Positions 46,593 through 58,291 of a stretch of 64,000 nucleotides of DNA are shown in pieces (position 1 is the stretch's first letter; every line of letters begins with the position of its first letter). The DNA is from Apiosordaria backusii (lineage: Eukaryota > Ascomycota > Sordariomycetes > Sordariales > Lasiosphaeriaceae). A model generated the notes under the pieces. That model worked only from the letters and a program-made list of their open reading frames with translations, was not told the DNA's origin and searched no databases. A program made the translations under genes and the position numbers. The DNA is taken from contig JAUKTV010000010.1 of NCBI GenBank assembly GCA_030549205.1, positions 124,001 through 188,000 on the forward strand. Reading direction: 5' to 3'.

Positions 46593-48028
46593 GTCGGCTG
46601 CCAATGCTGACTGGATTGTTTTCGTGGTTGGGGGTGATTTGGTGGTGAGTTGGTTAGTTACATGACAAGAAAAAAGGGTAACGCAGTTATAGGCGACCTT
46701 GTGTCCGCTGACAGCACAGTTGTCGACGTCATTGTGCTGTCACAAAGGGGCTCTTGGCAACTATCTGTTAACGAGTTGGTTTTGGTGATAGGCATCTGCT
46801 GCAACAATGACAGCTTCCATACCGTTGTTCGAGCTGACATTTCTACCTCGGCTCTAGAACTCGGCGCTGTCAACTTGGGATTCCGCGGCTCCAGAGGCGG
46901 CCCTCCTGTGGTGGATCAGTGGTTGCCGGATAGGCGTTCCGTCGGCGGGTGGCAAGGTTGATGTCACTGTGATACCACGGTCCCGAGCGGAGCGATGGGC
47001 AAGGTGAGCAGAGCATGTCAAATAAGGCTCGCAAAAACTCCTTTTGTATTACCCTCGATAAATGTTGCCCTTTTTAGCCATCCCAACTGCGTCGCTCCAT
47101 GACAGGAAATGCGATGAATCGGGCCCAAAACCCCGTAACAGATTCAGGGGCTAAGCCAAGTTGGCGGGGCAACTGTCAGGGGTTGACTACCCAGGTATCA
47201 AGCACCAGACTAACATGACATGGCCATACAATTTCACCACTGGCAGGTCTACCTCTCACTTTCTTGGCGCGAGGCCTTTCGTGTGACCTTGGGCTCAGCA
47301 GTGTGGGTGAAGGTCGGGCCTATTTGCCATCATCGGTAACGTAGTATTCTCGAGGAATGAGCCAGACACCACCATTGCACTTGCACAGCATACACCGTAG
47401 CTTAAGAGGCAGCCTGCATACAAGCTTATTGCTGTATCCTCCGGTCAATAGCCTCTTTCACCCGCAGCCCTCGCCTCTGACCAGCCGAACTCGGGTATCG
47501 GCCGTAGCACAGCTGTTTCGGGCCAAGCTTTCAGTGTCAGCTGCTGTCAAATTAGGTAGTCTTCCTAGACGAGTGGTTACACCCGCTCAGGCCCCTTGTC
47601 AAATCGCGTGATGAGAAGAAACTCTCTGGGCCTGGGCAACAGAGAATGTGAGATCGAGGTTGAAAGAGTCGGGGTCGGCGCTTGTCACATCCCGTTCATC
47701 GAGTAGGTTGTCTCGTGTGATTCAGCGTCTCATTTTCTTTCAATGTTTTCTCTCGCCAAGTGGAAAACTATCATGTAAAACTACCTTACATAGAAGGAGG
47801 GAATGAAAGTAAGCAAAAAAGCCAAACAGTACTAGGTATCTTTTTCCATCGCTCATTGGGGGCCTTCAACTCCTCAGCCATAAGACAGTCGGTGCCAACT
47901 GTCTCAACACATCACCTCGCTTGCGCGAATTGTAAGTAAAGCAAAATAATACTGACCAGAAACCAACGCTGCTCCTGATGATGCCTGAAACATCCATATC
48001 CAAAATCATTTTTGCAAGTGTGCTACTG
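46593..48028. other. Intergenic region
   Basis: Promoter side of the hydrophilic protein gene, then 3' region of the Clr5-domain gene. No supportable gene; a frame at 46650-46961 has no motif. Confidence 0.45.
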
Positions 48029-50164
48029 TTAGTGTTCAGCCGATCCCACCCCCTCCAGTTGTTGCTCTTGAGGAAGAGACAAATCGTTCCTCTCCCGCTT
48101 AATTTCATCCGCCTCCTCACTCCTCCCATCCGCCCTCAGGCTCTTCTCCACCATCTCGGATATCTGCCTCCAAAACCCATCCTTCTTGTCTGTCCTCAAG
48201 CTCTCCATCCTCCACTTGTGCCCCCTTTCCATCTGACCTTCATAATCCGCTATCCTCGCCAAAAAGTGCTTCACAATGAAAATCAGAAACCGGTCATTGT
48301 ATCTCATCTCCCTCTCGCCCCTCCCTTCCTCTTTTAATCTGGCATCGACCTTGTCAAGTACGCTCTTAAGCATCTTCTCGGCGTGAGCCAGCTTTTTCGG
48401 CGTAAAAAGAGGCATGTACATTTTCGCCAGCAGCTCCTCCAGTTCCAGCACTCGCGCCGTGGTGGCCTCCTCCCCGCGGATTTCTATAGACTCATCCAAG
48501 CTGGAAGTAAAGTCAGAGAGCAGCTTGGAGCTACCTGGTCCCGGCTCCGAGAGGTCCTCCTCCATCAGGACCGCGTAACCGCGGCGGAGGTGGATGGTGA
48601 CGTGGTCTTTGCGACCGCGCTTCTCGGATATGAGGTCCAGCCAGAGGGTCCAGGATTTGGCAATGTACATTTTTAGCATGTTGAGGGCTTCTGCTTGGCT
48701 GGTTTCGAGGTTGTTGGGGCCTTGTCCGGGCTGCCCTCCCGCCAAGAGATGAGTTTGGCGGCGGTGGATCGAAAAGGCGTCTGTGAGGTTGGCGAGGTGA
48801 CGGGAAATCTTGGTGAGGGGGTGCTCTGACGACAAGGTGATGCTGGCGTAGCGGGCCAGATAGTCCATAAAAAGACTTAAAAGCTCAGGGCGGTTGGCGG
48901 TGAGGATCAATTGGGGGACAGCGAGGTAACAGTCCCATATTATCTCGATCGGAATGGTAGCGGCTGCTTGGGCGCTGGCCTGCGGCGTGAGGGCGAGAGA
49001 GGAGGAGGAGGAGGAGGAGGATGAGGAGGAGGAGGATGCGGTTATTGTGAGAGCAGAGGCTATCCGTCCATTGACAGAGTCCAAGATTTGCATTCCTGCC
49101 GCATTCTGGCCCCGATCGAACAGACACAAGGCCTGCTGAACTTGCTGAAGTATGGATCCAGTAGGCGAGGCGGGAGGTGATGGAATCGAAGATTTCCATG
49201 GCTTGTCTCCGGGTGACCAGATGCTTATCAGCGCTTTGTACGCATCGAGAGAGTGTTCAACGTTACGAAACTCGGAGTTTTGGTGCAAGAGCTGGAGATT
49301 CATCGTGTTTGCATGCCTTGCTATCAAGGCTTGGTGCTCAGTCTGCGGCGATCGTGCAAGGGTCAACTCGGATAGGCGTCGCTCTGTGTCGAATGCCGTG
49401 TGGGCAGCCGGAAGATCAAAGTCGAGGTGAGCAGTGGCTGCATGGCTATGGGAGGTGGTGTCGGCGCCATTTCCGCGTGTTTTCTTTGCCCTCGACTGAG
49501 CGGGCATCAAGGCGTTTTTGCTTCGCCCTTTTCTAGTGTTGTACTTTGACCACTCCCACTTGTGGAACTGGCCTTTGTACATTCTTGCTCTGCATTGTCT
49601 CACTGGTCAGCTCTTACTACCTGCCCAGTTTCTTTCTCACATCAACCAAGGGTGGAAAGCTCACGTCGCTTTGAACTTGTGCACACGGTGCATAATATCG
49701 ATAACCTCATTAAGAATTCGGTTGTCGTCCATATATAACTGTCTAATGACATCTTTTTTGGCTTCCCAGTCGGCAGCGCTGCTGGGGACTAGTGGTTTCT
49801 CTGATGGGGCGCTTGTATTCATCGGCTCCCCTTCCATCATGCTATTCTCCGGCGGCGGTGCTGTCGCGAACGCTTCTTGAACTGACATGGCTGTGGAGAT
49901 TGGAACCGTTGTTGGAACCGTTGACGGGAACATTGTGCCCGCTCGAGGGGCCCCAACGGCAGCAACAACTGCAGCCGCAGCGGCAGGAAGACCCCCTCCT
50001 AGACATGAACTCAGGACGGGAAAGTTGAATCTGCCATGGTTCCGGAAAGGAGACGAGCGCACGATGCCCGCTCTTCGCCAGTCACGGGAATGTCTGTATG
50101 AATAGCTCCACTGGTAGGACGAGGGCGAAAAGGGGAAAGGGGGTTGGAACTGCATGAGGGACAT
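48029..50164 (-). CDS. Clr5-domain protein (putative DNA-binding regulator)
   Basis: Exons 50164-49665 and 49589-48029 (75-nt intron, GTGAGC donor, GCTGAC branch point, CAG acceptor) encode about 686 residues. The Clr5 domain is split by the intron: DWEAKKDVIRQLYMDDNRIL before it and the block with RMYKGQFHKWEWSKYNTRK after it (about 138-190). The long C-terminal part is helical, TPR-like in feel, with a poly-Ser tract near 330. Clr5 domains are frequent in filamentous ascomycetes and named after S. pombe Clr5, involved in silencing. The start is uncertain: the frame stays open upstream to a good acceptor (TTGCAG near 50261), so an extra 5' exon may exist. Confidence 0.75.
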
Positions 50165-52371
50165 GGAGCCGTGGTGGCTGCTCCCCACTGAATGGAATTG
50201 GCTTTGGTTGTGGATGCTCGTATCGGAGGCAGGACCATTCCAAGCGTGGTAAGCTGCAAGTTAAGGTTTTATGTTTGTTGACACAGCGGATTGCTGTGGC
50301 ACAATCACGAGGTTTAAACATTCTGGCGGGGAGAAGACTGAGAGGCTCCAGTCTCCAAGCAGAGCCCCGCGCCCTCCTCGGCCCCCCTCATCTTGACATC
50401 CCGTACTCTTCAGAGTCATAGGTCGCACCCGCACCGATGACGACCATGGGGCACTGTCTGGTCTCGATAAATGGCGTTCCACAGGGGTAACTGCAGTGAC
50501 TGTGTGTGTATCGTTTGTACTTGCCTTTCCAAGGCTTCACCTCCCATCATACCTGACCCACTAGCCGATGCCCGGTGCGCTCTGCCTCCGATCCGTTGTC
50601 CGGTCTTGCACGTCTCGGCTGTGCCAAGTGAGATGGCTATCTTTATCTCGGCAGACGATTGATCATGCCGGCAGGCAATGGTCATGATACAGGATGGGGA
50701 ATGTGATGAATCCATATTTGCGAGAGCGGTGTCACCAGCCCGTGACCAAACCGGCAAATGACTGAAGAAAGCAGGCGAGAACAGCAAAGCGAGGCGAGAG
50801 TGAATCGGTCCGGCTTGGGAAATGTCAACGATGCACAGCATCCACCAGTACAACCAAGGCCAACATAACCGCGGAGCATTGTAGGTATTTGACACTCTGA
50901 CTGCCTAGGTAGGTAGTTCATTGGTGATGATCGACCGGTGCTCCAAGCTGCGTGTTCAGGTCCAGAGGACTGCCAAGCCGGTAGTAAGGTGACTACAGCA
51001 CCAGATACAGACTTCCAATCGAGATAAAGCTGGCATTCGGGCTGTTGGTAGATGCCAAGTTGGTCCCAATGTCCAAGGAAACCATCGATACGGGCCGAAT
51101 GAAGCTCGCTGAGATCGAGTTCCTCACACGTTTCACTGCGATCTCGCTCGTCGCAGACAGGCCATGACGCTGCCTAGGTATGTACCTACCTTGACTATGG
51201 ATAGACCTCGAATTGATCATTGTACACACACATGCCTGTAAACTCTGGAGAAACTCGAGACCGATCGTTGAATGTGTTTCGCACCACATCGATCCCAAGC
51301 AAATTATTACAAGTTTGTATCATTGACACGCTTAGGCATGGCTATTCTACCGTATGGGAATTGTATTTTCATTCTGAGCCAGATTTCATTCCCTTCAAGG
51401 CAAGGCATTTTTCGAGGCCGATCACGGGTCAAGAAAGTGAGTGGTATGGAATATGGGATGCTCCGTCATCTTTGAATGTCCAACTGGAAATATATAAAAG
51501 GGATATATATACACAAACATGGTCCAGAAATGTGGTACCAAGCGTGGCAGCTGATCACAGAATACAACTGATGAGATGCAGATGAGCAGGCTGGTAGCCT
51601 TGGCTTGTGATTCTGTCCCCAACCTCAGTCAGATAGGTGCAGATAGTAAGCGCTTGGTACGCAAGTAGTGCCACTATAGAAGATGACGTAAGATCGTTTG
51701 CGGTTGTTGTGTGAGTTAATACTAGGATGATGGGACAACGTTACGCTGCAGCCCTCGCTTCTCGCTCCACCTAGGTAAGCTCTAGTCTTTCACCCTGTGA
51801 CCTCAGGAGAGGCAATATTTCCGTATTCAGGGAAGGCAGGTGGCATTGACGGTTACTCAGGACTTCTCCTTGCTTAACCTGGAGTTCCTAACCTAGGTAC
51901 CAGGTAGTTACTTAGAACTTGACGTAGGTATGGACCACAATAACTTCAGTTGGCCTTTGTCACATCACCAACCGGTAAACTCTAACATATAGCCACTGCA
52001 ATCTTACTATGCTATTGTCTATTCAATCATTCACTCACCTTCCAGATGAGCGTCGGAATCACAGACCCGTCAGCCTTTTTGTATTGGTTCTCTTCGAAGA
52101 CGAGGATTACTGAGGAGGAGTGCTACTTGCAACCGAATACGGGACTTCTTGAGAAGCAACCCCTGTCAAAGATGCTAGCTGTATATGTGAGATTTTAGTC
52201 TTCCATCCTCGAGTCAACCCGCATGATATATATACTCGTAAATAGTCTTTGTGATCCGGGTATAAAGAGAAGAAGCCCATTCCGCTTGATCCCAAGAAAG
52301 AGATCATCACACACCACTCATCTCTTCTTGACTTTGATACCTGACTCCAGCTCCGCCCCAAACCTCCAACA
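50165..52371. other. Intergenic region rich in CCTAGGTA octamers
   Basis: No supportable gene. The octamer CCTAGGTA occurs at 50904, 51173, 51770 and 51892, often beside further GGTA/TACC units. A TATAAA box at 52261 belongs to the secreted protein gene that follows. Confidence 0.45.
52261..52266 (+). promoter_or_regulatory. TATA box of the small secreted protein gene
   Basis: TATAAA lies 106 bp before the ATG at 52372, with a second TA-rich run near 52226-52233. This is a normal arrangement for a strongly induced fungal gene. Confidence 0.5.
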
Positions 52372-52758
52372 ATGGCTCCCTTCTCTCTCCTCGCTTTGGC
52401 CCTCATGCCTCTTATGGCCCTCGCTGCCCCTCCCACCTCTACTGTTGAAAAGCGCGACACCCCCGGCAATGTCTGGGCTTGCACAGGACCCAGCTGGCAA
52501 GGCACCTGTGATCTCCATGTTCTTGGAGTCACGGGAGCTTGCCAGCCCATTCCAGACCCGTGGAAGTACAACATTGGGTCCATAGGACCGGACCGTGGCG
52601 CCATCTGCCGCCTCTTCGATGACGCACACTCCGATTGCACCGGCAGCGGCCTCGCTATTGTGCAGTACCCCGGCAACACCAACTTGATCACTCCCCGGGA
52701 CTTCCCTGGCTACCATGCTGCTTACTGGAGCTGCCAGCCCTGCAGCAATTGCCAGTAA
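52372..52758 (+). CDS. Small secreted Cys-rich protein, effector-like
   Basis: A single exon encodes 128 residues. A signal peptide covers about 1-19, followed by a short propeptide ending in the dibasic Kex2-type site KR at 27-28. The mature part of about 100 residues has eight Cys, enough for four disulfides, and includes the motif WQGTCDLHVLGVTGAC and a C-terminal cluster CQPCSNC. No carbohydrate-binding or enzymatic motif is recognised. Size, Cys content and a TATA promoter fit secreted fungal effector or antimicrobial-type proteins; that role is inference. Confidence 0.8.
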   Translation: MAPFSLLALALMPLMALAAPPTSTVEKRDTPGNVWACTGPSWQGTCDLHVLGVTGACQPIPDPWKYNIGSIGPDRGAICRLFDDAHSDCTGSGLAIVQYPGNTNLITPRDFPGYHAAYWSCQPCSNCQ

Positions 52759-53336
52759 GGAAGGTAGGTATGGTGTCAAGTAAGCCATTCTGATTCGTAA
52801 TGAGACTGGAAAGCACGCTAACGCCTGTGGTTTCTTAGGTAGACGACAGCTGAGTTGGAATTGGAGCACAACGTGCTGGCAGTTTTGAAAGTGATGGAAG
52901 ATGGCGGATCAAGACGTTTTGTTTTGTCTTTTCCGCAGGCATGCAAAGCTGTATCGAGAGCTAGCATCTAGTTTTCCGACAATCGGCACAATCAATCTCC
53001 TCAGTCTTAACATAAGCTCTGTATAATGTTGGGTGGGATCTCATCAAGTATGGTGGACAGTTGTTACCCCTGAACGTCGATGCCTTGATGGTGACCCAAC
53101 ATCCCAACCTGATTCAGCAACACCGTTCTTGATGAAAACATTACAAAAGTCTCAGCAGCAAAACACATGTGGCAGAGAATTCGCTTTCAGCTACATCTCT
53201 ACTCTAATCTACCTAGGTACAAAAGCACCGCACATTTCCTCCACATTTAGTAATGACCTTCCTTGCACGCCAAACGCCTTGTCCGCATCTAAGAGATTGA
53301 TCCTCAATTCTATAGACAACAAACAGGCAAACAGGT
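52759..53336. other. Convergent intergenic region
   Basis: 3' UTRs of the secreted protein (+) and the MFS transporter (-). One CCTAGGTA octamer occurs at 53212. No gene is seen. Confidence 0.45.
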
Positions 53337-55103
53337 TTAAGCCTTCATCTCGGCATGCTGAACCTCAGTAGGTGTCTGAATATTTTTCCATAAAGGTTAG
53401 CACATCATGTTCAGCCACAACATAATATAAGAGTAGAAAGACTCACCTTTTCCGAAGCACGGTCCGAGTCAACCTTCTCCGCGTGGGTGACATGACCGAC
53501 GCAGATATGGCCTCTAAACTTGCGCGCAGACAGCTTAGCCTCAAACATCTCATCAATCTCTTCGAGAGTGCGGCCCTTGGTCTCGGGCAGGAAGAACAGA
53601 ACCCAGAGGACGCCGACGATGCAGCTAGGGAACCAGATGAAGCCGTATCTCGGGCCCCAGTTGAGAGACTGAGGGTTGATGAAAACCGGAGCGGTGAAAG
53701 TAGTGAGCCAGGCGCCAAAGAAGCCTACGGCGGCGGCAAGACCAAAAGTGTAGCTCCTCAGCCTCTGGGACGGGATCTCGCCACCGGCCAACCAGGCGTA
53801 GGTGGAAATCATGCCGTTGTAGCTCATCATGTACACGCAGGTGAGTGCAACGAGAACGGTACCGGTGGTGGTGGTCGAGCCCATGGTTTGGTAGACGACG
53901 GCGATGATCAGCTGCAGGACACCGCAGACGGCAAGGCCGGTGGTGATGACGACGCGGCGCCTGCCCCAGCGGACGACGATCAAGCTGTTGAAGAAGATGG
54001 CGAGGATACCCATGGCGGAAAGGACGTTGCTCATGGCGAAGGGGTCCGAGACCTTGGACATGGCGAGGAAGTAAGCCTTGTAAGCGATGATGAACATGGA
54101 TCCAGAGGCGGCTTGCAACAGGACAGCTCCGACGGCAAGACCGGTGCGTCTTCGGTCGATGGGGTGCCTGAACATGTCCATGACGGTGACGCCGCTGCCG
54201 AGCTCCTTCTCCCTGTCGATGGCAGCTTTGATCTCAGCACCCTCGGCATCAACATCGGCGCCAACAGGTCGCAACCACCGGAGGGCCTTGACACCCTTGT
54301 CGTAGTCGCCTCGGAGGATGAGCCAGCGTGGAGACTCGGGAATGAAGAAGAGAGAGATGGTCATGATCACGGGGATGATGTAGATCATGCCGAGGGGAAT
54401 CAAGTAGGCGGACTTGTCGGGGCGCTTCGCGGTGGCCCAGTCGATAATGGTGCCGATCAGGGTGCCCTATTGTAGATAGCACAGCTTCTTGTCAGCCATC
54501 TCTTCTTCTTTTTCTCTTGCTGTCCATGAAATCTGGGATGGATGGTACTCACAAAGGAAGTGAAAAATTGGAAGGCGGTCAAGAACAATCCCCTGTACCT
54601 GGCCGGGCTTGATTCTTGAATGTACAACTGGCTGAACGTCATAAAGTACCCGTTGGCCAACCCGATCAGGAAGCGGCCGGCATACAGCGCGCCAATATCC
54701 TCAGTAACCATCATGATGACATTGCTGATGCAGCACAAGAGGCAGGCAGCCCAGAGGCACTGTCTCCGGCTCAGGTAGGTGGCCACGATGCCTGCTGTGC
54801 CTGATGAGATGAAGGCGCCGAGGGTCATGAGAGAAGAGATCAATTGCTGGCGGACCGTGTCGAGGTTCCATCCGATGGCGGTTTCGGGAGCTGGGTGGCC
54901 GTAGATCTGGTGTCCCTTCTGTCAGATTTGTCTTGGAAGGGGACGAGTCTGAGCAAACAAACCTTGAGAAAGCCAGGCATGGCTTGCAAACCACCGATAA
55001 GACCAAAGTCAACGCCATATTGAAACGGCGAGAGCACAATGATTCCGCATGCTACGAAGCATTTCCAGTGGTCCTTCCACGTCTCTTCTGCTGGGGAGGG
55101 CAT
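53337..55103 (-). CDS. MFS sugar transporter
   Basis: Exons 55103-54963, 54918-54553, 54466-53447 and 53375-53337 encode about 521 residues. The sugar-porter signatures are visible: GLIGGLQAMPGFLK in TM1, YAGRFLIGLANG, PESPRWLILRG at the end of TM6, the central-loop block, and PETKGRTLEEIDEMFEAK after TM12. Twelve membrane segments can be counted. The substrate cannot be told from sequence; hexose, disaccharide or quinate-type are all possible. The last intron (71 nt, GTGAGT, GCTAACC branch point, TTCAG) replaces an 11-residue read-through tail with a 12-residue one ending QHAEMKA. The first ATG in an otherwise open frame is 55103. Confidence 0.87.
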
Positions 55104-56800
55104 CTTTTCGTTGTCGTGACCAGACTGAGGTCCAGTCGATTGGGTCGGCGAGGAAGATGCCAAGTGAGACGACTCGGAGGAGAAGGCGGACGGCGGGAGG
55201 CGGCCAGATAAAGGATCGGTAGGATGGATAAAAGGAAGCAGGATAATCTATGCCACGTTTGCTCACTGCAAAAAGAGACGATAGATTAAACCAAGAAGGC
55301 CCCGTGTATCCTTGACAGATACCCCTGTCTTCGCCTTACTGCAGCCAGCAAGTAAGAGAAACAAAGCTACCTAGGAATGCAGATACTGGCAAAGATGTGA
55401 CGGGATGGGCGGTAGGTTCGGAAGGTTAGAGTGCCATTTAATATATTTCTGTCTGCAACCCCAGATGGGCGTTGATACCCCAACCGTGAACATCCAAACT
55501 GCAAATGCCGACCCCAACCACTGCACTTCTGGCAGAGCGGTCGGGGTCACAAGACGGCCGGCCATGGACCGGAGCTAACTTGGCTGGACTAAATTGTCAC
55601 CATGACCCTTGCCATCGCACCCCAGCATGGCAGCAGGAAGACGAGCTTGTTAGTCTGTAAGTCAACAAATGCGGAGAAGGGCGAGGGGCGGTATGCACAA
55701 GAACTGCAACGCATCCACATCCCTGTCAATAAGCCATGTGCTTGGGGTATCATTGTTTAGACGTCGACCTTCATTGGTGGTCGGGACTTGGAACCCCATT
55801 TCAGCCTGTTCACCCACATTGGATTTGGAGGCGAGATATGGTGAGAATGCGGGGCCCACGTGTCTGTCACTCTGCTTCGACATAGGATCGTAAAGGGGTA
55901 GATAATCAAAGGCCGAATTCGTACCGTGTTGGTTTTGAATATCTCGGTATTTCTTGGCCATAGGCTGCTGGGCAAAGGAGGAAACAAATGGATGAGGTAG
56001 GTACCCAACAATGGGCACAGCACGATCAGAATGAAAAGAAGGGATATGATTTCTTACTCCAAAAGCAGTTACTTTTTTAGTATCAGTAGCTGAGGTGCTG
56101 CATCCAGTAGAGCCTAGACCCAACCAAGGAAAGCAGAGTGGGTAATCTTCTCCGAATTTGAATATATTGACATCAAAGAAAGACTATCACGTAAGATCAA
56201 AATCGAACCCTGATATCTCAGGCCGTCATATTGAAATAATGAGTGAACCTGAGCACGAAGAATAATTCTGATATGCAGTAGTATGATCCCGAAAGATTTC
56301 CCGACAAGCTCCAAACGCCTCTGTCTCGATTCGCTCGGACCTGGCCCTGAAATTGGGAGACATTCAATCTCAACTTGCAAAAAAACCAAGTGCCGTCTTT
56401 GCCTCGTCCCAGCTGATTGATAAAAAAAATCCACGCCGTTGGGGCTCTGATGTCCGCCTGGGCCTGATCAACGACTGACAAACACTGCGGGGTCGAGGCC
56501 GGTCCTTGCTAGCGCAGTGGTGAGATGGCGGTAGATTCGAGCCCTTCTCCGTTTTCTCCCAGGGCATTGGGTTGCTGGAGACGACTTCATTCAGAGGTTC
56601 GTGCCAAGTCTGGGGAAGCGAGAGCTAAACAGCGCTAGACAAGCGCTGACAAGGGGACGTGCAAGTCCGAGCGTCCCCCACTGCTGTTGCCGGTTGCCGA
56701 CTGGACTCCAGTCGGGCTCAGCTCCCCGGACCCATGAAAAACTCCCGAGATAGGGTATACACGATGCCATGTGAAGACATGCCCCTACACACTCTTCACA
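55104..56800. other. Intergenic region
   Basis: Upstream region of the MFS gene and 3' region of the CaaX protein gene. Frames near 55.66-56.5 kb overlap on both strands and lack motifs. A tRNA-like A-box and B-box pair near 56510-56545 is too closely spaced to call. Confidence 0.4.
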
Positions 56801-57427
56801 TCACATCAGTACGCATCTGCCCCTATTCGGTTTGTTGCTGTTGCTGTTGCTGTCTCTCTCTGATGGACCTTTGTGTTCGATCATGACCCAGTCCCCTTCG
56901 GCAGACAGCTTGGGCCGGTCCCAAAGCAGGCACATTGCTCTCTCATATTCCTCAGCAGTGATCTCCCCTTTGGATAATTGCTGAGCCAACGCTAACTTCC
57001 TATTATCGAGTTTCCACCGTTGTGATGGCGGCGTTGGTGTTGGACAAGCTGGTGCGGTTGCCTTGACTGACTCGGGCGTGGATTTTGTGGAACTCGACGA
57101 GTAGAAGTGGAGGGATGAGACGACATCCTGCGTGGGGAGCAGTTCTTTAGGTGTCTTTGCAACTATGGTGACATCAGCTTTGGCTAGTGTCCCTGAGGAC
57201 GCGTTTATTGGTGGTGAGTTGGCCGGCGGTGGCACGCAGTGTTGGCGGGCATGTTTGAGAAATGTTTCTTTAATACCTTTTTGCGTTTCTTCTTCGGGGA
57301 CGCAGATTGCAGCTGATGGTCGATTGTTTTCAGCCGTGGTCATGGTTGCTATCTTGGATTTTGTTGAGCTGATCCGAGCAGATGGACAGTGTGATGAGTG
57401 GTGAGGATGGGAAGACGAAGCAACCAT
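56801..57427 (-). CDS. Hypothetical protein ending in a CaaX prenylation motif
   Basis: A single exon of 208 codons from the ATG at 57427; a second in-frame ATG at 57343, in a better context (CAACCATGAC), would give 180 residues. The protein is polar and Ser/Thr/Pro-rich with a conserved-looking segment near the C-terminal third, QRWKLDNRKLALAQQLSKGE followed by ITAEEYERA, resembling an SHOCT-like short helix. It ends in CVLM, a canonical CaaX box with Met last, which predicts farnesylation and membrane attachment. Basic residues (KPNRGR) precede the Cys. No GTPase motifs are present. The gene is divergent from SPC19 across about 300 bp. Confidence 0.62.
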   Translation of the reverse strand: MVASSSHPHHSSHCPSARISSTKSKIATMTTAENNRPSAAICVPEEETQKGIKETFLKHARQHCVPPPANSPPINASSGTLAKADVTIVAKTPKELLPTQDVVSSLHFYSSSSTKSTPESVKATAPACPTPTPPSQRWKLDNRKLALAQQLSKGEITAEEYERAMCLLWDRPKLSAEGDWVMIEHKGPSERDSNSNSNKPNRGRCVLM

Positions 57428-57724
57428 TTGGCTGCTCAAGCAGAGAATTTATCATATTGTCTGCCTTGAAGCTTTTTTTTCGCTGGCTTGTATATGGCGC
57501 TGTCATCTGAGCCGTGAACGTCAGTAAACTCAGTCAACAAAGACGCCATTGTCATCATTAAAAAGGGGAAAGCTTACCAGCCCAGGGATATCTGGTGGTC
57601 TGTGCATGGCCAAGAGGGTTGAAAGCCCCACCATGGTTTGTTTGGTTTGGCTCCTGCAACAACAACACAACTCTCTCCTGGACCCGATCACCAAGTAAAC
57701 AACAACCACCACATCACGCAAAAA

Positions 57725-58291
57725 ATGGCCTACCAATCTTACCAGCAACAGGGCCCTTCCTACGCTTCCTGCGTCACCTCCCTCCGAACCTCCCTCTCCT
57801 ACCTCCAATCCTCCGTCTCCACGCTCGACGCTGGCATCTCCGACTTCCCCCGCCTGACCTCCCTCCTCAAAACCGTCCGCCACTACGAGCTCATCCCCCA
57901 GCCTACCCTTGCCGCCGCCGAAGCCTCTCTCCGCGATGAGATTGGTCCTTTCATATCGCTGCTACTTGACCGCGCCGAAAAGAACATAGACCGACAAGCG
58001 AGAAGAATAGAAACCCTCAAGGCGAGAGCCGAACTAAACGCCGGAAGACTGTCGCACTACCCTTCTGAGGGGGGTGGATCTGCACAGCAGGAAAGACAAA
58101 GACGGCAGCAGGAAAGAGAGAAAGAAAAGAAACTGAAGGCAGCGAGGGGCGGTAGACTGGATGGGTCAGCAGCGCTGAGGGCCAAAGTGGTGATGCAGAG
58201 GAAAGAAGCGCTCAAGTATAGCGTGGAGAGGTTGGAGATGGAAGTTCAGCAGAAGGAGAGGGAGTTGAGGAAGAGGCTTGAGAGGGCTTGA
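57725..58291 (+). CDS. SPC19: DASH/Dam1 complex subunit Spc19
   Basis: A single exon encodes 188 residues. The N-terminal half has the Spc19 pattern: CVTSLRTSLSYLQSSVSTLD, then DFPRLTSLLKTVRHYELIP. A long charged coiled coil follows (about 85-188), ending in the ELRKRLERA helix. Spc19 is one of the ten DASH subunits that form rings on kinetochore microtubules in fungi. The ATG follows an A-run (CAAAAAATGGC). Length is normal for the family. Confidence 0.87.
   Translation: MAYQSYQQQGPSYASCVTSLRTSLSYLQSSVSTLDAGISDFPRLTSLLKTVRHYELIPQPTLAAAEASLRDEIGPFISLLLDRAEKNIDRQARRIETLKARAELNAGRLSHYPSEGGGSAQQERQRRQQEREKEKKLKAARGGRLDGSAALRAKVVMQRKEALKYSVERLEMEVQQKERELRKRLERA

Noticed and set aside
53483..54475. 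330-codon plus-strand frame over the MFS transporter
   Set aside because: It lies wholly antisense to exon 3 of a gene with clear sugar-porter motifs and is Gly/Asp-rich like other shadows.
56185..56235. Minus-strand B-box-like GGGTTCGATT
   Set aside because: No A-box at a suitable distance and no cloverleaf pairing.
56495..56560. tRNA-like A-box (TAGCGCAGTGGT) followed by a B-box-like GATTCGAGCCC
   Set aside because: The boxes are only about 16 nt apart, too close for any tRNA, and no acceptor stem can be paired.
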